From the NCBI GenBank assembly GCA_036386415.1, contig DASVVT010000040.1:1-64000 (forward strand): DNA of 64,000 nucleotides, written 5' to 3'. Below, piece after piece: positions 24,534-32,861 of this stretch (position 1 is the first letter of the stretch; each line of letters starts with the position of its first letter). A program made the translations under genes and the position numbers. The DNA comes from DASVVT01 sp036386415 (GTDB taxonomy: Bacteria > Acidobacteriota > Blastocatellia > Pyrinomonadales > Pyrinomonadaceae). Under the pieces are notes generated by a model. It saw only the letters and a list, made by a program, of their open reading frames with translations, ran no database searches and was not told where the DNA came from.

Positions 24534-25385
24534 TCAACCATCAGTCCCGGCAGACTCTCTGAGGAACCATTCTATTGCCTCATGGGCGATGTCGTACGGC
24601 ACGGTGTGCGGCCCGTCGAATTCTCTGTAATGAACACGGTATCCCTCGCGCTTCAGTCGCGGGGCGATCACCCGGCTGCAAGTCTCTATCGGGAGCACGC
24701 GATCCTTCGTGCCGTGCGAGACGAAGATCGCGGGTGAGCCGTGCCTGCCCGCCGGGGCCATGAAGCCTGGAGAGAACGCGACGATGTGCGTGAAAAGGTC
24801 GCCGTTTGTGACTCCCAGCGAGATCGCATAAGACGCCCCGTCGGAGAAGCCGCCGACTGCTATGTGAGCCGGGTTGATATGATAGCGGCTGAAAGTCAGC
24901 TCCAGCGCGCGATCAATGTAAGCGACGTCTGGGCCGTAGCCCCCCGAGATCACGTCCCACGTCTGCCGACGCGAATCTGGTGCGAGCAGGATCAATCCTG
25001 ACCTATCTGCTAGAGGCTGTAGCATGGGAATACTATGACGCGCATTTCCTCCCGCCCCGTGCAGCATCAGCATGAGAGGCGCGGGTCGCTCGGCGCTATA
25101 TCCGGTCGGCACGTAAATGAATCCATCACGCCCGCCTTCGAGCTTGAGCTGTTGCAGACCTGAGTGACCGGCGCTTTTCGCCCGATGAGGCCGCACCGTG
25201 AGCCGTCCCTTTGAAAGCTCAAGGGCCTCCCGCGCAGTTTTCGTGCCTCTCATGTATGCATCCCGAAGAACCATTCGATCAAGACCAGAGGCTACGCTGA
25301 GACCCGCGCCGAGCGCCCCTATTCCGAGGCCGAGCAGACCTCGTCTGGTTATTCTCAAACCACCAACACTTTCCTGACTGCGCAT
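24534..25385 (-). CDS. Exported alpha/beta hydrolase, polyhydroxybutyrate-depolymerase/feruloyl-esterase-like
   Basis: A 283-residue protein with a possible Tat-type leader (TRRGLLGLGIGALGAG). The alpha/beta hydrolase fold shows the oxyanion region LMLHGAGGNAR, nucleophile GFSDGASYA, acid in HGTKDRVLP and His in FDGPHTVPYD. The motif order matches PHB depolymerase/esterase LpqC-like proteins. It is likely an extracytoplasmic esterase. The real substrate is unknown. Confidence 0.85.
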   Translation of the reverse strand: MRSQESVGGLRITRRGLLGLGIGALGAGLSVASGLDRMVLRDAYMRGTKTAREALELSKGRLTVRPHRAKSAGHSGLQQLKLEGGRDGFIYVPTGYSAERPAPLMLMLHGAGGNARHSIPMLQPLADRSGLILLAPDSRRQTWDVISGGYGPDVAYIDRALELTFSRYHINPAHIAVGGFSDGASYAISLGVTNGDLFTHIVAFSPGFMAPAGRHGSPAIFVSHGTKDRVLPIETCSRVIAPRLKREGYRVHYREFDGPHTVPYDIAHEAIEWFLRESAGTDG

Positions 25386-25638
25386 TTGAAACGTCTCACG
25401 GATCGGTTTTTTCTATTCCGGCCAGACACATTACTCAGAAAATGAAGTAATTTGTATCGGGCTCACGCCCATTCTCAGTACATGTGGCCTGAGCCATCAT
25501 CCATCTGCCTCTCGACAGACCACATCTCCAGCTATGGAAGGACGCCGAGTTGCTTGAGCAAAAGTGAGCCGTCAAAACAGACTCGCTCGCCGCCTTGCCT
25601 TCCTCATCAAACGGCGCTTGAGTTCGCGCTCGAAAGGA

Positions 25639-27660
25639 TCAAAGTGCGGGTCGCCTCAGGATTTCAGCCAGGGCTTGCAAACGGGCTGAGTCTGCCGCAC
25701 TCTTCGTCAGGCCGGCGCTCTTCTCCAACGACGGCGCGAGGCTTTTGAGTTTTCCGAGCTCTCTTCGATTCAGGTGCGAACTCTCTGCCCTTTGAATCGC
25801 CTGCCGCAGGGCTGCGATTCGGCTAGCAGGCAGAGCTTGAGAACGCTCCAACTGATCGACGTACGCCTTCGCCACGACTAGCTGTCGGGGCCACTCAATT
25901 TTCTGCTGGTTCTGCACATTCAATTCGGCCACCTGAACCGCTTTCGCGGCGTCGATCTCGTTCTGCGTCAGGTGCTCGGTCGGCGTCAGCTCAAAGATGT
26001 CCAGGCCGCGCGCGATCTCTGACGCGTAGATGTGGCCGTTGTACCAGTAAGCAGCCCAGTCACCGCCGAGCACGAGCATCTTTGGATTTATCGGACCGCG
26101 GTCAAAATAGGCAATCTCAAATGGATGGTTCGCGTCAGTGAAGTCCATGACAGAGATACCGCCCTGATACCAGGCTTGTACCTCTATGTCGCGGCCTGGA
26201 ACCGGAATGAGTGAGCCGTTATGCGCAACACAGTTCTCGCTGTCACCCTGCGCGGCAGGCAACTTGTAGTAGCTGGCGAAGCTCAGCTTGTTACCCGCCA
26301 AGCGGAAAATCGCGTCGGCCCCCCACTTGTTCGGGTCGTTCGCGCGGCAGCGCGCGGCCAGTCCGCCGCCCCACTCGTCCGTGAACACGACTTTCTTCCC
26401 GTCATTCGAAAACGAGGCCGAGTGCCAGTACGAATAGTTCGGATCGTTGACCGCATCCACGCGCTTCGGGTGAACCGGGTCTTTGATGTCCAGCAGAATT
26501 CCGTTCCCAGAGCAGGCGCCCGCCGCGAGTCCGATTGCTGAATAGACGGTGATGTCGTGGCACTGGTTGGTCTCAAACGGCTTGTCCTTGTCGTGTGTGG
26601 GGCCGCTGTTCAGACTATTCAGAGCTCCCGTCCTTGGATCCATAAACACTCTGGGACTCGACACCACCTGAGCATTTTGCGGCGCCTGAAGCGGCACCTT
26701 AATCACGTCAATGCGAAAGAGCGCAGTATTAGGGTCCTTGTCCGGGGTCTCACCCGAGCACCCGGCCAACTCTTCGTTTTGACGGACAAAAGAGGTTCCA
26801 GAGACGTAGATGTAGACGTTGTTCTTATCATTCGGATCGACGACCAGGGTATGCGTGTGCGAGCCGCGACAGGTTTGCACCGCTGCCACCTGCTTCGGAT
26901 TCCTGATGTCGGCGATGTCGAAAATCCTGACTCCCCGGAAGCGATCTTTCTGCGCCGCTGGCGGAGTCTCCTTGTTCTCTTGTCCCTCAGCGGGCGGAGG
27001 CTCGGGTGGAAAACCCTGTGTGCCGCAATCCAAACGGCCGTTCGGCATCTCCACCGACATAAAGAGCAGGTTCTTGTAAACGGACACGTCGCCCTGCCCG
27101 CCCGGACACACCATCGTAGTTAACAATCTGGTCTTCGCCGGATCGGAGATGTCATAGATACTAACGCCATAAAATTTTCCCTGAAACAGGTGGTTGCCCT
27201 GGAACGCAATGTCCGAGTTGGCAAAAGCGAGTTGAGCAATAACCAGTTGGCGCGGCTTTGGCGTCTTCGCGGAGTCGCCGATGCGGAGTTGACCCAGCAT
27301 CTTCTGCACCTTCGGATTATCAGGATCGTCGGTGCCGAGTTGAAATGCGTCCGGCTTTTTGACCAGCATGAGGTGCCTGACGCCCATCGCTGCTTCACCC
27401 GCCTCGAACAGTCCCGGCGACAGTTTGGCGCGCGGGTCGCCCGTATCGGCACCAGTCATCCCAGCCGGTAGCGGCGGCGCAGATTCGAGAGCAAACGGAT
27501 CCTCACCCTCTTGGTCGGCGGGTTTGGATTCTGGTGTCTTCGTGGGCGAAGGCTGCGGCGACGGCCGAGGAGTTTGCGCCAGCGTCCCTGCTGCAAAACA
27601 CGAGCACAAAACAATGGAAGCTGTTAGTAAACGGAAAGCGATAGTGTGTACTCGGTTCAT
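25639..27660 (-). CDS. Secreted LVIVD-type beta-propeller protein
   Basis: A 673-residue protein with a signal peptide (ending AAGTLAQ) and a Pro-rich linker. Propeller blades include VSIYDISDPAKTRLLTT, VRIFDIADIRNPKQVAAV and ISVMDFTDANHPFEIAYF, the pattern of LVIVD repeats. The blades contain many His and Cys residues (SHTHTLVVDP, WHSASFSNDG). The C-terminal ~110 residues are helical. Its start overlaps the DUF305 stop by ATGA, so the two are co-made and probably act together outside the cytoplasm. The function is not established. Confidence 0.82.
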   Translation of the reverse strand: MNRVHTIAFRLLTASIVLCSCFAAGTLAQTPRPSPQPSPTKTPESKPADQEGEDPFALESAPPLPAGMTGADTGDPRAKLSPGLFEAGEAAMGVRHLMLVKKPDAFQLGTDDPDNPKVQKMLGQLRIGDSAKTPKPRQLVIAQLAFANSDIAFQGNHLFQGKFYGVSIYDISDPAKTRLLTTMVCPGGQGDVSVYKNLLFMSVEMPNGRLDCGTQGFPPEPPPAEGQENKETPPAAQKDRFRGVRIFDIADIRNPKQVAAVQTCRGSHTHTLVVDPNDKNNVYIYVSGTSFVRQNEELAGCSGETPDKDPNTALFRIDVIKVPLQAPQNAQVVSSPRVFMDPRTGALNSLNSGPTHDKDKPFETNQCHDITVYSAIGLAAGACSGNGILLDIKDPVHPKRVDAVNDPNYSYWHSASFSNDGKKVVFTDEWGGGLAARCRANDPNKWGADAIFRLAGNKLSFASYYKLPAAQGDSENCVAHNGSLIPVPGRDIEVQAWYQGGISVMDFTDANHPFEIAYFDRGPINPKMLVLGGDWAAYWYNGHIYASEIARGLDIFELTPTEHLTQNEIDAAKAVQVAELNVQNQQKIEWPRQLVVAKAYVDQLERSQALPASRIAALRQAIQRAESSHLNRRELGKLKSLAPSLEKSAGLTKSAADSARLQALAEILRRPAL

Positions 27661-28379
27661 CGTTTCTCCTCAACAGGTTTTTCACCCAGCATGGTTTGCA
27701 TAATCCTGATCTCGGCGCGTTGTCCATTATCGACGTCCGTTGCGAAATTGAACAGTTCAGCATCCTGCCCCGCGCCTGCCGTATCGAACAAATCTTTTAC
27801 CATAATCAACGCACCGTTGTGGTGCTGAATCATTCCGGTCAAAAACAGATGATCGAACTCCGCGCCCTTTGCTTTTCTTAAGGCGTCCATCTGCTTCGAG
27901 GTAAGCATTCCGGGCATGAGCATGTGATGGCTCGTCATGTCGTGCCCCGGCATATCCATACTCGGCATCCCCTGCATCGGAGGCTGTTCCGGCTCTCCCC
28001 TGGCTTCGAGCCACCGTTTCATAAAGTTCATTTCGTCCGACTGTGATTTGCTGATGCGCGCTCCGAGCAACCGGAGTTCCTTGTTCTCCGTATGCGACTC
28101 GATGAGCGCCGTCATCTCAACCGCTTGCGCGTGGTGCATGATCATCCCCTGCACGAACTCCACGTCCTTCGGTGAACGGGGCGGCAGTGTCGCCTTCGTC
28201 GAGGGCGGCAGGGTTCGGGTTGGCTGTCCGGGCGCGCCGGGCTGCACCACAACCGGCGGCGCAGGAGACTCAGCCTGCTGTGCGCAGACTGGTAGCGATA
28301 AGAAACAGGTTAGAGATTGAGCAGCAATAAAGACCAGACATAGCACGATAAAAAATCTCGAAGGCAATCTCATAATCAC
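27657..28379 (-). CDS. DUF305 ferritin-like secreted protein
   Basis: A 240-residue protein with an N-terminal signal (about 1-34, ending VCAQQ). Two halves of the DUF305 four-helix fold are seen as FVQGMIMHHAQAVEMTALI and FLTGMIQHHNGALIMVKDL. The region between is rich in Met and His (MQGMPSMDMPGHDM), suggesting copper or other metal binding. The start is GTG at 28379 with AAGGAAAA before it, or ATG at 28373. It begins only 39 bases after an attC-like site, as the first gene of a cassette would. Confidence 0.88.
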   Translation of the reverse strand: MIMRLPSRFFIVLCLVFIAAQSLTCFLSLPVCAQQAESPAPPVVVQPGAPGQPTRTLPPSTKATLPPRSPKDVEFVQGMIMHHAQAVEMTALIESHTENKELRLLGARISKSQSDEMNFMKRWLEARGEPEQPPMQGMPSMDMPGHDMTSHHMLMPGMLTSKQMDALRKAKGAEFDHLFLTGMIQHHNGALIMVKDLFDTAGAGQDAELFNFATDVDNGQRAEIRIMQTMLGEKPVEEKR

Positions 28380-28417
28380 CCCACTTTTCCTTTATCCAAC
28401 TATCGAAAGAGTCAGAC

Positions 28418-28520
28418 GCATAACGCTCGAATGAATGCGGCGGAGCACAACGAACTAAGCATCCGAGTCTTGCGAATGAAAGCCCCGCTATTTCCGCTCG
28501 CGTCGAATGAGTTGTTAGGC
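28418..28520 (-). other. attC-like integron recombination site
   Basis: Read on the minus strand, the 103-bp element begins GCCTAACAACTCATTCGACG and ends CATTCATTCGAGCGTTATGC. The outer core sites GCCTAAC and GTTATGC and the inner partly complementary boxes match the attC plan. The last core has one mismatch to GTTRRRY. The orientation places the DUF305/LVIVD pair directly downstream, as in a cassette array. No integron integrase or second attC was seen in the window. Confidence 0.75.
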
Positions 28521-28749
28521 GCGGCGTTATCATCAATGAGCATTTTATGTATACACCACCAGCACTAGCGAATCCCGTAACTGATGTCTAAGTAATTAGC
28601 AGCTTCGCAGATTCTCTCGCAGATTACATCTCTATATCAAATGGCGGCTCCCATTTTTCAATGGAGCTAGAATCAATATCCATCCCGGGCTCACCAACGG
28701 CCTTTCACGGAACGCAATCAGCAACTTGCTCCCTTCACGATACTCGGTG

Positions 28750-28902
28750 TTATGAAGCGCGGCTTTCCTCATCAAATCGCACCGAAAGGAAAATCTTTTC
28801 CGCGAGAGCTTGATCTTCAGCCTTCTTCACACCGATATACATTCTGAACCCACCTTCGGCAGCAATACTCAACAATGAGCGGTAATATAAGCCTCTCTTC
28901 AT
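28750..28902 (-). CDS. Possible 50-residue cassette protein
   Basis: A frame starting MKRGLYYRSLLSIAAEGGFR, continuing to KKAEDQALAEKIFLSVRF and ending EESRAS. It lies on the same strand as, and upstream of, the attC-like site, as a cassette gene would. It resembles nothing I can name and could be a shortened remnant. A second short frame ends WEPPFDIEM between it and attC. Confidence 0.35.
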   Translation of the reverse strand: MKRGLYYRSLLSIAAEGGFRMYIGVKKAEDQALAEKIFLSVRFDEESRAS

Positions 28903-29515
28903 TGACGGGGCAGGGCAGGAAATGGCCGGTTACGCGTCTGAGAATCGGCATTACGTCCAATGTAAAGCTTTGAAAATCTTATGCAAGACTTCCGGTAACC
29001 TTTCAGAACCTTCCTTTATCTAAGAGCGTTCGCATCTTTGCCCGGCAAGATTTCTCAACCATTGTTTATGGAACAAAAAAGGCTGAGCGACCCTCAGAAA
29101 CTTAAATTTTAGAAAGCAGTATGCAGGACAATTGCCTTTCGCCCATCGATTAAAGAGAAACTCAGGTTGGATTTGAAATTGACCTGCAACTTGGGAAGCC
29201 TCAATCTTGCCTCCGGCGAAGTTTGGTGCTAGTATCAGCGTGAATTTTCGCACCGCTGTTGAAAATTTAGTGGCGTCTGGACCTCCATCCGAATGCCACA
29301 TCGCGTCGCTGTTCCTGCCACCACCTCGCTGTGGCGCGAACCCTTTTGAAACAGGAGCCTCTAGCATCACATAGCCCTTTGAGGCTCTCAACCATTCTCG
29401 CAAAAGTAGAACGAGCTAGGTTAAGCGGAATTCTCGAAACAACACACGACCACTTCGCCGTGTTGGGATACTTCGCCTTTGCTCGCTTCACATCCCATCA
29501 AAGCGGGTATGAGTT
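28903..29515. other. Intergenic region before sigma-54 activator
   Basis: About 610 bases with no gene I can support. A 127-codon frame exists on the minus strand but lacks family features and a ribosome site. It should carry the promoter of the activator gene at 29516. Confidence 0.4.
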
Positions 29516-30937
29516 ATGAACGACGAAAAGTTTCTTGTGCTTGATCTTCATCCTCGCAACGATCTCGGCATCGCACTACAGGAAATCCTGTCACCGTGTC
29601 AAAAGCAGGGCGTCACCGTCTGCTACGAACGCGTGCTTGACGGCGATGTACAGACAACTGCCGAGACGCACGGCCTCACGTTCATCGAAGAACACAGGCC
29701 AGCGCTGGTTTCCCTCATTATTTCCAATCAACAACTATCCTTCGCGGTCAGGCTGGCCCAATCTTGCCGGGAGCGGTCGCTTGATGCGACGCTGGTCGTG
29801 GTGGTCGAGGCGGGCGAGCCGTCCGAGTTGTTCGAGCTGCTTCAGCACGGCGTCAACGATTTCATCGTGCCGCCGCTGAAGGCCGTGGATATACTGCCGC
29901 GCGTCTGGCGTTCGCTTGAGCACGCGCGGCGGAGCAAGACGCTCCTACACAGGCTCAAGGAGAAGATGGGGCGGCGACAAATCGTCGGCGAGAGCGAGGG
30001 GTTTCTTTCCGAAGTCAATCGGATTCCTCTGGTCGCAAGGTGCGACGCGAGCGTGCTGATTACGGGAGAGACTGGAACGGGGAAGGAACTCTGCGCGCGT
30101 GCGATCCATTACCTGGGACCACGCGCCGACCAGCCTTTCGTCCCGGTCAACTGCGGCGCGATTCCCAACGAGTTGGTTGAAAACGAGCTGTTCGGGCATG
30201 AGCGCGGCGCTTTCACGGGGGCCATCAGGCAGCAGGTCGGATTGGTCAGGGAGGCTGAAGGGGGCACGCTCTTCCTCGACGAGATAGACTGTATGCCGCT
30301 GCACGCGCAGGTCAAGCTGCTGCGTTTCCTGCAAGAGAAGGAATATCGCCCGCTCGGCTCGGCCAAGACGATGAAGGCGGACGTGCGCGTCATCGCTGCC
30401 TCGAACAACGACTGCGAAGAGTCTGTCAGGGCGGGGAAGCTCCGGCAAGACCTCTTCTATCGCCTGAACGTCATCCCGCTCAAGCTCCCACCGCTACGTG
30501 AGCGGCGCGACGACATCCCGCTTCTCGCCTGCCACTTCCTTGAGAAATACGCCGCGCAGTTCGGGCACGACGGGATTGTGCTTGCCGCCGACGCCTTGCT
30601 CGCACTGAGCAGGCGCGACTGGCCGGGAAACGTCCGCGAATTGGAGAACGTCGTCGAGCGGGCTGTCGCCCTCACCGAGCAAGACGTGATAACCAGTGAA
30701 AGCCTTGGCCTGCCGCCGGTCGAAGCCGCCGGGCACGAACCGTCCTTCAAAGAGGCGAAGATCAGCTTCATAGCTCAGTTTGAGCGCACGTACATTCAGA
30801 AACTTCTGGTCGCCTACCAAGGCAACATCACCAAGGCCGCGCAGGCCGCGCACAAGAATCGCCGCGCCTTCTGGCAACTGATACGCAAATACCAGATTGA
30901 CGTGCAAAGCTTTAAGTCGAGCCTCCAGCCGAAGTGA
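29516..30937 (+). CDS. Sigma-54-dependent transcriptional activator with degenerate receiver
   Basis: A 473-residue NtrC-family protein. Residues ~1-135 look like a receiver domain, but the phosphorylation position, normally an Asp after the third strand, reads SLIISNQQ. The conserved Lys region reads DFIVPPLKA. The AAA+ domain is complete: GETGTGKELCARAIH, the sigma-54 contact loop GAFTGA, GGTLFLDEID and WPGNVRELENV. The C-terminal Fis-type helix-turn-helix (GNITKAAQAAHKNRRAFWQL) binds enhancer DNA. It lies next to a sigma-54 promoter and likely drives the tail-like cluster in a phosphorylation-independent way. Confidence 0.93.
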   Translation: MNDEKFLVLDLHPRNDLGIALQEILSPCQKQGVTVCYERVLDGDVQTTAETHGLTFIEEHRPALVSLIISNQQLSFAVRLAQSCRERSLDATLVVVVEAGEPSELFELLQHGVNDFIVPPLKAVDILPRVWRSLEHARRSKTLLHRLKEKMGRRQIVGESEGFLSEVNRIPLVARCDASVLITGETGTGKELCARAIHYLGPRADQPFVPVNCGAIPNELVENELFGHERGAFTGAIRQQVGLVREAEGGTLFLDEIDCMPLHAQVKLLRFLQEKEYRPLGSAKTMKADVRVIAASNNDCEESVRAGKLRQDLFYRLNVIPLKLPPLRERRDDIPLLACHFLEKYAAQFGHDGIVLAADALLALSRRDWPGNVRELENVVERAVALTEQDVITSESLGLPPVEAAGHEPSFKEAKISFIAQFERTYIQKLLVAYQGNITKAAQAAHKNRRAFWQLIRKYQIDVQSFKSSLQPK

Positions 30938-31012
30938 GACAAAAGCCTGCTCGCGGCAGGACAAATTTATCCTGCCCTCATTTCCAACCTTTACTGAACT
31001 TTAGCTCGCCGC

Positions 31013-31047
31013 CCGCAGTTCGCCCCGGACAAAGGGCTGAACTGCGG
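31013..31047. promoter_or_regulatory. Dyad, candidate enhancer for sigma-54 activator
   Basis: CCGCAGTTC and GAACTGCGG form perfect 9-bp arms with CCC/GGG continuing inside, 26 bp apart start to start. It lies about 40-70 bp upstream of the -24 element, a normal site for an NtrC-type activator. Confidence 0.55.
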
Positions 31048-31083
31048 CCTGCTCGAACCGCCTGAAAACCAACTGCACGCCTG

Positions 31084-31099
31084 TTGCACGCAGTTTGCT
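31084..31099 (+). promoter_or_regulatory. Sigma-54 (-24/-12) promoter of the tail-like cluster
   Basis: TTGCACGCAGTTTGCT fits the consensus TGGCACGNNNNTTGCW with one mismatch (G to T at the second base) and exact spacing. An overlapping weaker copy, CTGCACGCCTGTTGCA, lies at 31073. Transcription should begin near 31110, about 35 bases before the GTG of the first cluster gene. Confidence 0.7.
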
Positions 31100-31143
31100 T
31101 GTTCCCGTCCTGCTAGAGGCAGAGACGAGACGCGAGGAGAGAC

Positions 31144-31443
31144 GTGCGCATCAACGACCATTCGCCCACTGCCTACGACATTTTGGCTTACCTGGCTGAA
31201 CACCCTGATGCAGAGGACACACTCGAAGGGATTATGCAGTGGTGGCTACTAGAACAAAGGATCAAGCACTGGACGGCGGAAGCGCAGAGCGCTCTCGATG
31301 AGTTGGTCGCAGAGGGCTTTGTTCTCGAACGCCGCGACAGTGACGGGCGCGCACACTACCGTCTCAACCGGCGGAAAGCCAAAAATGTTGACGCGCTGCT
31401 CAAACGTGTAAAAGGGGAGGGCGGCAAGGAAGCCGCGCTGTAA
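31144..31443 (+). CDS. Small winged-helix-like protein, first gene of tail cluster
   Basis: A 99-residue protein beginning at GTG behind GAGGAGAG. The pattern TAYDILAYLAEHPDAEDTLEGI, then SALDELVAEGFVLERRDSDGRAHYRLN, is a winged-helix layout with a wing of charged hairpin. It is the first product of the sigma-54 promoter, so it may be a regulator of the cluster. The family name is unknown to me. Confidence 0.75.
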   Translation: MRINDHSPTAYDILAYLAEHPDAEDTLEGIMQWWLLEQRIKHWTAEAQSALDELVAEGFVLERRDSDGRAHYRLNRRKAKNVDALLKRVKGEGGKEAAL

Positions 31444-31554
31444 ATGCGCCCCTTCGAGTTGCGGCACTGAAGACCTTTCAGGGTCGTCCGCCCTCGAAAG
31501 CCTGTGCGTCGCGCGCCGCGCCCCTCTTTTTTGAGTGCCGCGCCGACGAGGATA

Positions 31555-32772
31555 ATGATGTCCACCCAGATTTTTTCCATAGACCAGGTCCTCGACGATA
31601 TGCTCGAAGACCTGCGCTTCTTCCTGACGCCGCCGGACCCACCACGCCCGTCGCCCGGCGTTTCGGTCGTCAGTGTGACGGAGCGCCCCGTCGGTCTCGG
31701 CAATCGTCGCGGCACAGACCTCGTCGGGCCTTTCGCAGTTCTCTCGCTCAAAGGCTTGCGGCTCGAATCGGTCGTGCGCTTCCAGTATTGGGGCAGCGAC
31801 CCGTCCGAAGCCGACTCGCGCGTGGCGGCATTGCAAGGACGGCTCGCCGCAGCCGGTGACACCAATGCCGCTTCGTCACCAACGGCCAACGACCTCGGAC
31901 TCAATAACGACATCTTCGCCGTACGCGCGCTAAACCCCGGCCCCCTCGGCAACGACCCACTCAGGCTGACCATCGTTGACCAGCCCCCGGACGAGGCCAT
32001 TGTGACTTTCAGGGCCGGGACAATCGAGGAGAGTTACACCGTCACGAGCGGCAACGATTTAGCCAGACAGACGAGGGCGAGTTCGAGCCTCGTCAGCGTC
32101 AGCACCACGGGGAAACCAAACGCGGGCAGCAAGCCTGAGCCTGTCAGCAACATCGCCTTCTCCGGCACGCTTCGCGCGGCGGGCTTCCTCCAACTGGCAC
32201 CCGTCGGCGCTTCGCTCGCAGAGCGCCCCGGCGCAACTGACATCTGGCGGAGCACGGTTGATTACAGCGTCCTCTACGAATTTCGATACCGCGACGCCGA
32301 CGGGGCCGAGAGCCTGATTTCGCGCATCCCTATTGATATTGATAGCAACTTCCCCGACCACACTTCTGTCAGCGACGACATGGTGCGCTGGGACGAAGAG
32401 GCAGCACCCGCGCTCAACGTCGGCAGAAAGAGCGCGCGCGGTTTCCGCGTTGACGCCCTCAGCGTCCTAGCCTTCCTGCCCGATGTGCCCGTCGCTTGGA
32501 ACGGTGCAGGGGTAGTCGTCGAGGTCGTCATCGGCGGAACGACGCGCCAGCAGAACTTCGCCAGCGTCCGCGACTTTCTAGGCGCTTTCGAGCCGGAGCA
32601 GGAAGTCGTCCTGCTCGGCGGGAACACCTATCTCGCAGGCCGCATGGCATTCCCGAACACGAACTTCCCCGACCCCGTCCTGCTGAACGGGGATGCGGAC
32701 ACCTTCAGCGTCAGCTATCAGGAGACCGAGTTTGACAGCGAGGCAGTAGTGTACCTGCGCGCCCTCGGCTAG
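31555..32772 (+). CDS. Tail-cluster protein sharing a domain with the sheath; possible tail terminator
   Basis: A 405-residue protein starting at an ATG pair behind GAGGAT. Residues ~1-100 (IDQVLDDMLEDLRFFLTPP ... RFQYWGSDPSEADSRVAAL) are reminiscent of tail-terminator or completion proteins. Residues ~115-215 (NPGPLGNDPLRLTI, GTIEESYTVTSGNDLARQT, SSLVSVS) are clearly homologous to an insertion domain in the sheath encoded next. The C-terminal ~150 residues are beta-rich. It may cap the sheath or tube. The role is inferred from position and the shared domain. Confidence 0.7.
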   Translation: MMSTQIFSIDQVLDDMLEDLRFFLTPPDPPRPSPGVSVVSVTERPVGLGNRRGTDLVGPFAVLSLKGLRLESVVRFQYWGSDPSEADSRVAALQGRLAAAGDTNAASSPTANDLGLNNDIFAVRALNPGPLGNDPLRLTIVDQPPDEAIVTFRAGTIEESYTVTSGNDLARQTRASSSLVSVSTTGKPNAGSKPEPVSNIAFSGTLRAAGFLQLAPVGASLAERPGATDIWRSTVDYSVLYEFRYRDADGAESLISRIPIDIDSNFPDHTSVSDDMVRWDEEAAPALNVGRKSARGFRVDALSVLAFLPDVPVAWNGAGVVVEVVIGGTTRQQNFASVRDFLGAFEPEQEVVLLGGNTYLAGRMAFPNTNFPDPVLLNGDADTFSVSYQETEFDSEAVVYLRALG

Positions 32773-32861
32773 AGAAGACTGCGGCCATTCAGGAGCCGTT
32801 CGTGAATGCCCCAGGCGGGACGCTTCGCGGCTCTCGCCACTTCAGAAAAGGAGATACCAAC

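Noticed and set aside
25386..25638. Second attC site expected after the LVIVD gene
   Set aside because: No GCCTAAC/GTTRRRY pair or attC-like arms are found in this gap.
28270..28536. 88-codon minus-strand frame across the attC-like site
   Set aside because: It reads through the attC palindrome and the DUF305 start, with no ribosome site; it is an artefact of the repeat.
29020..29403. 127-codon minus-strand frame
   Set aside because: No family features, no ribosome site, and composition unlike coding DNA of the region.
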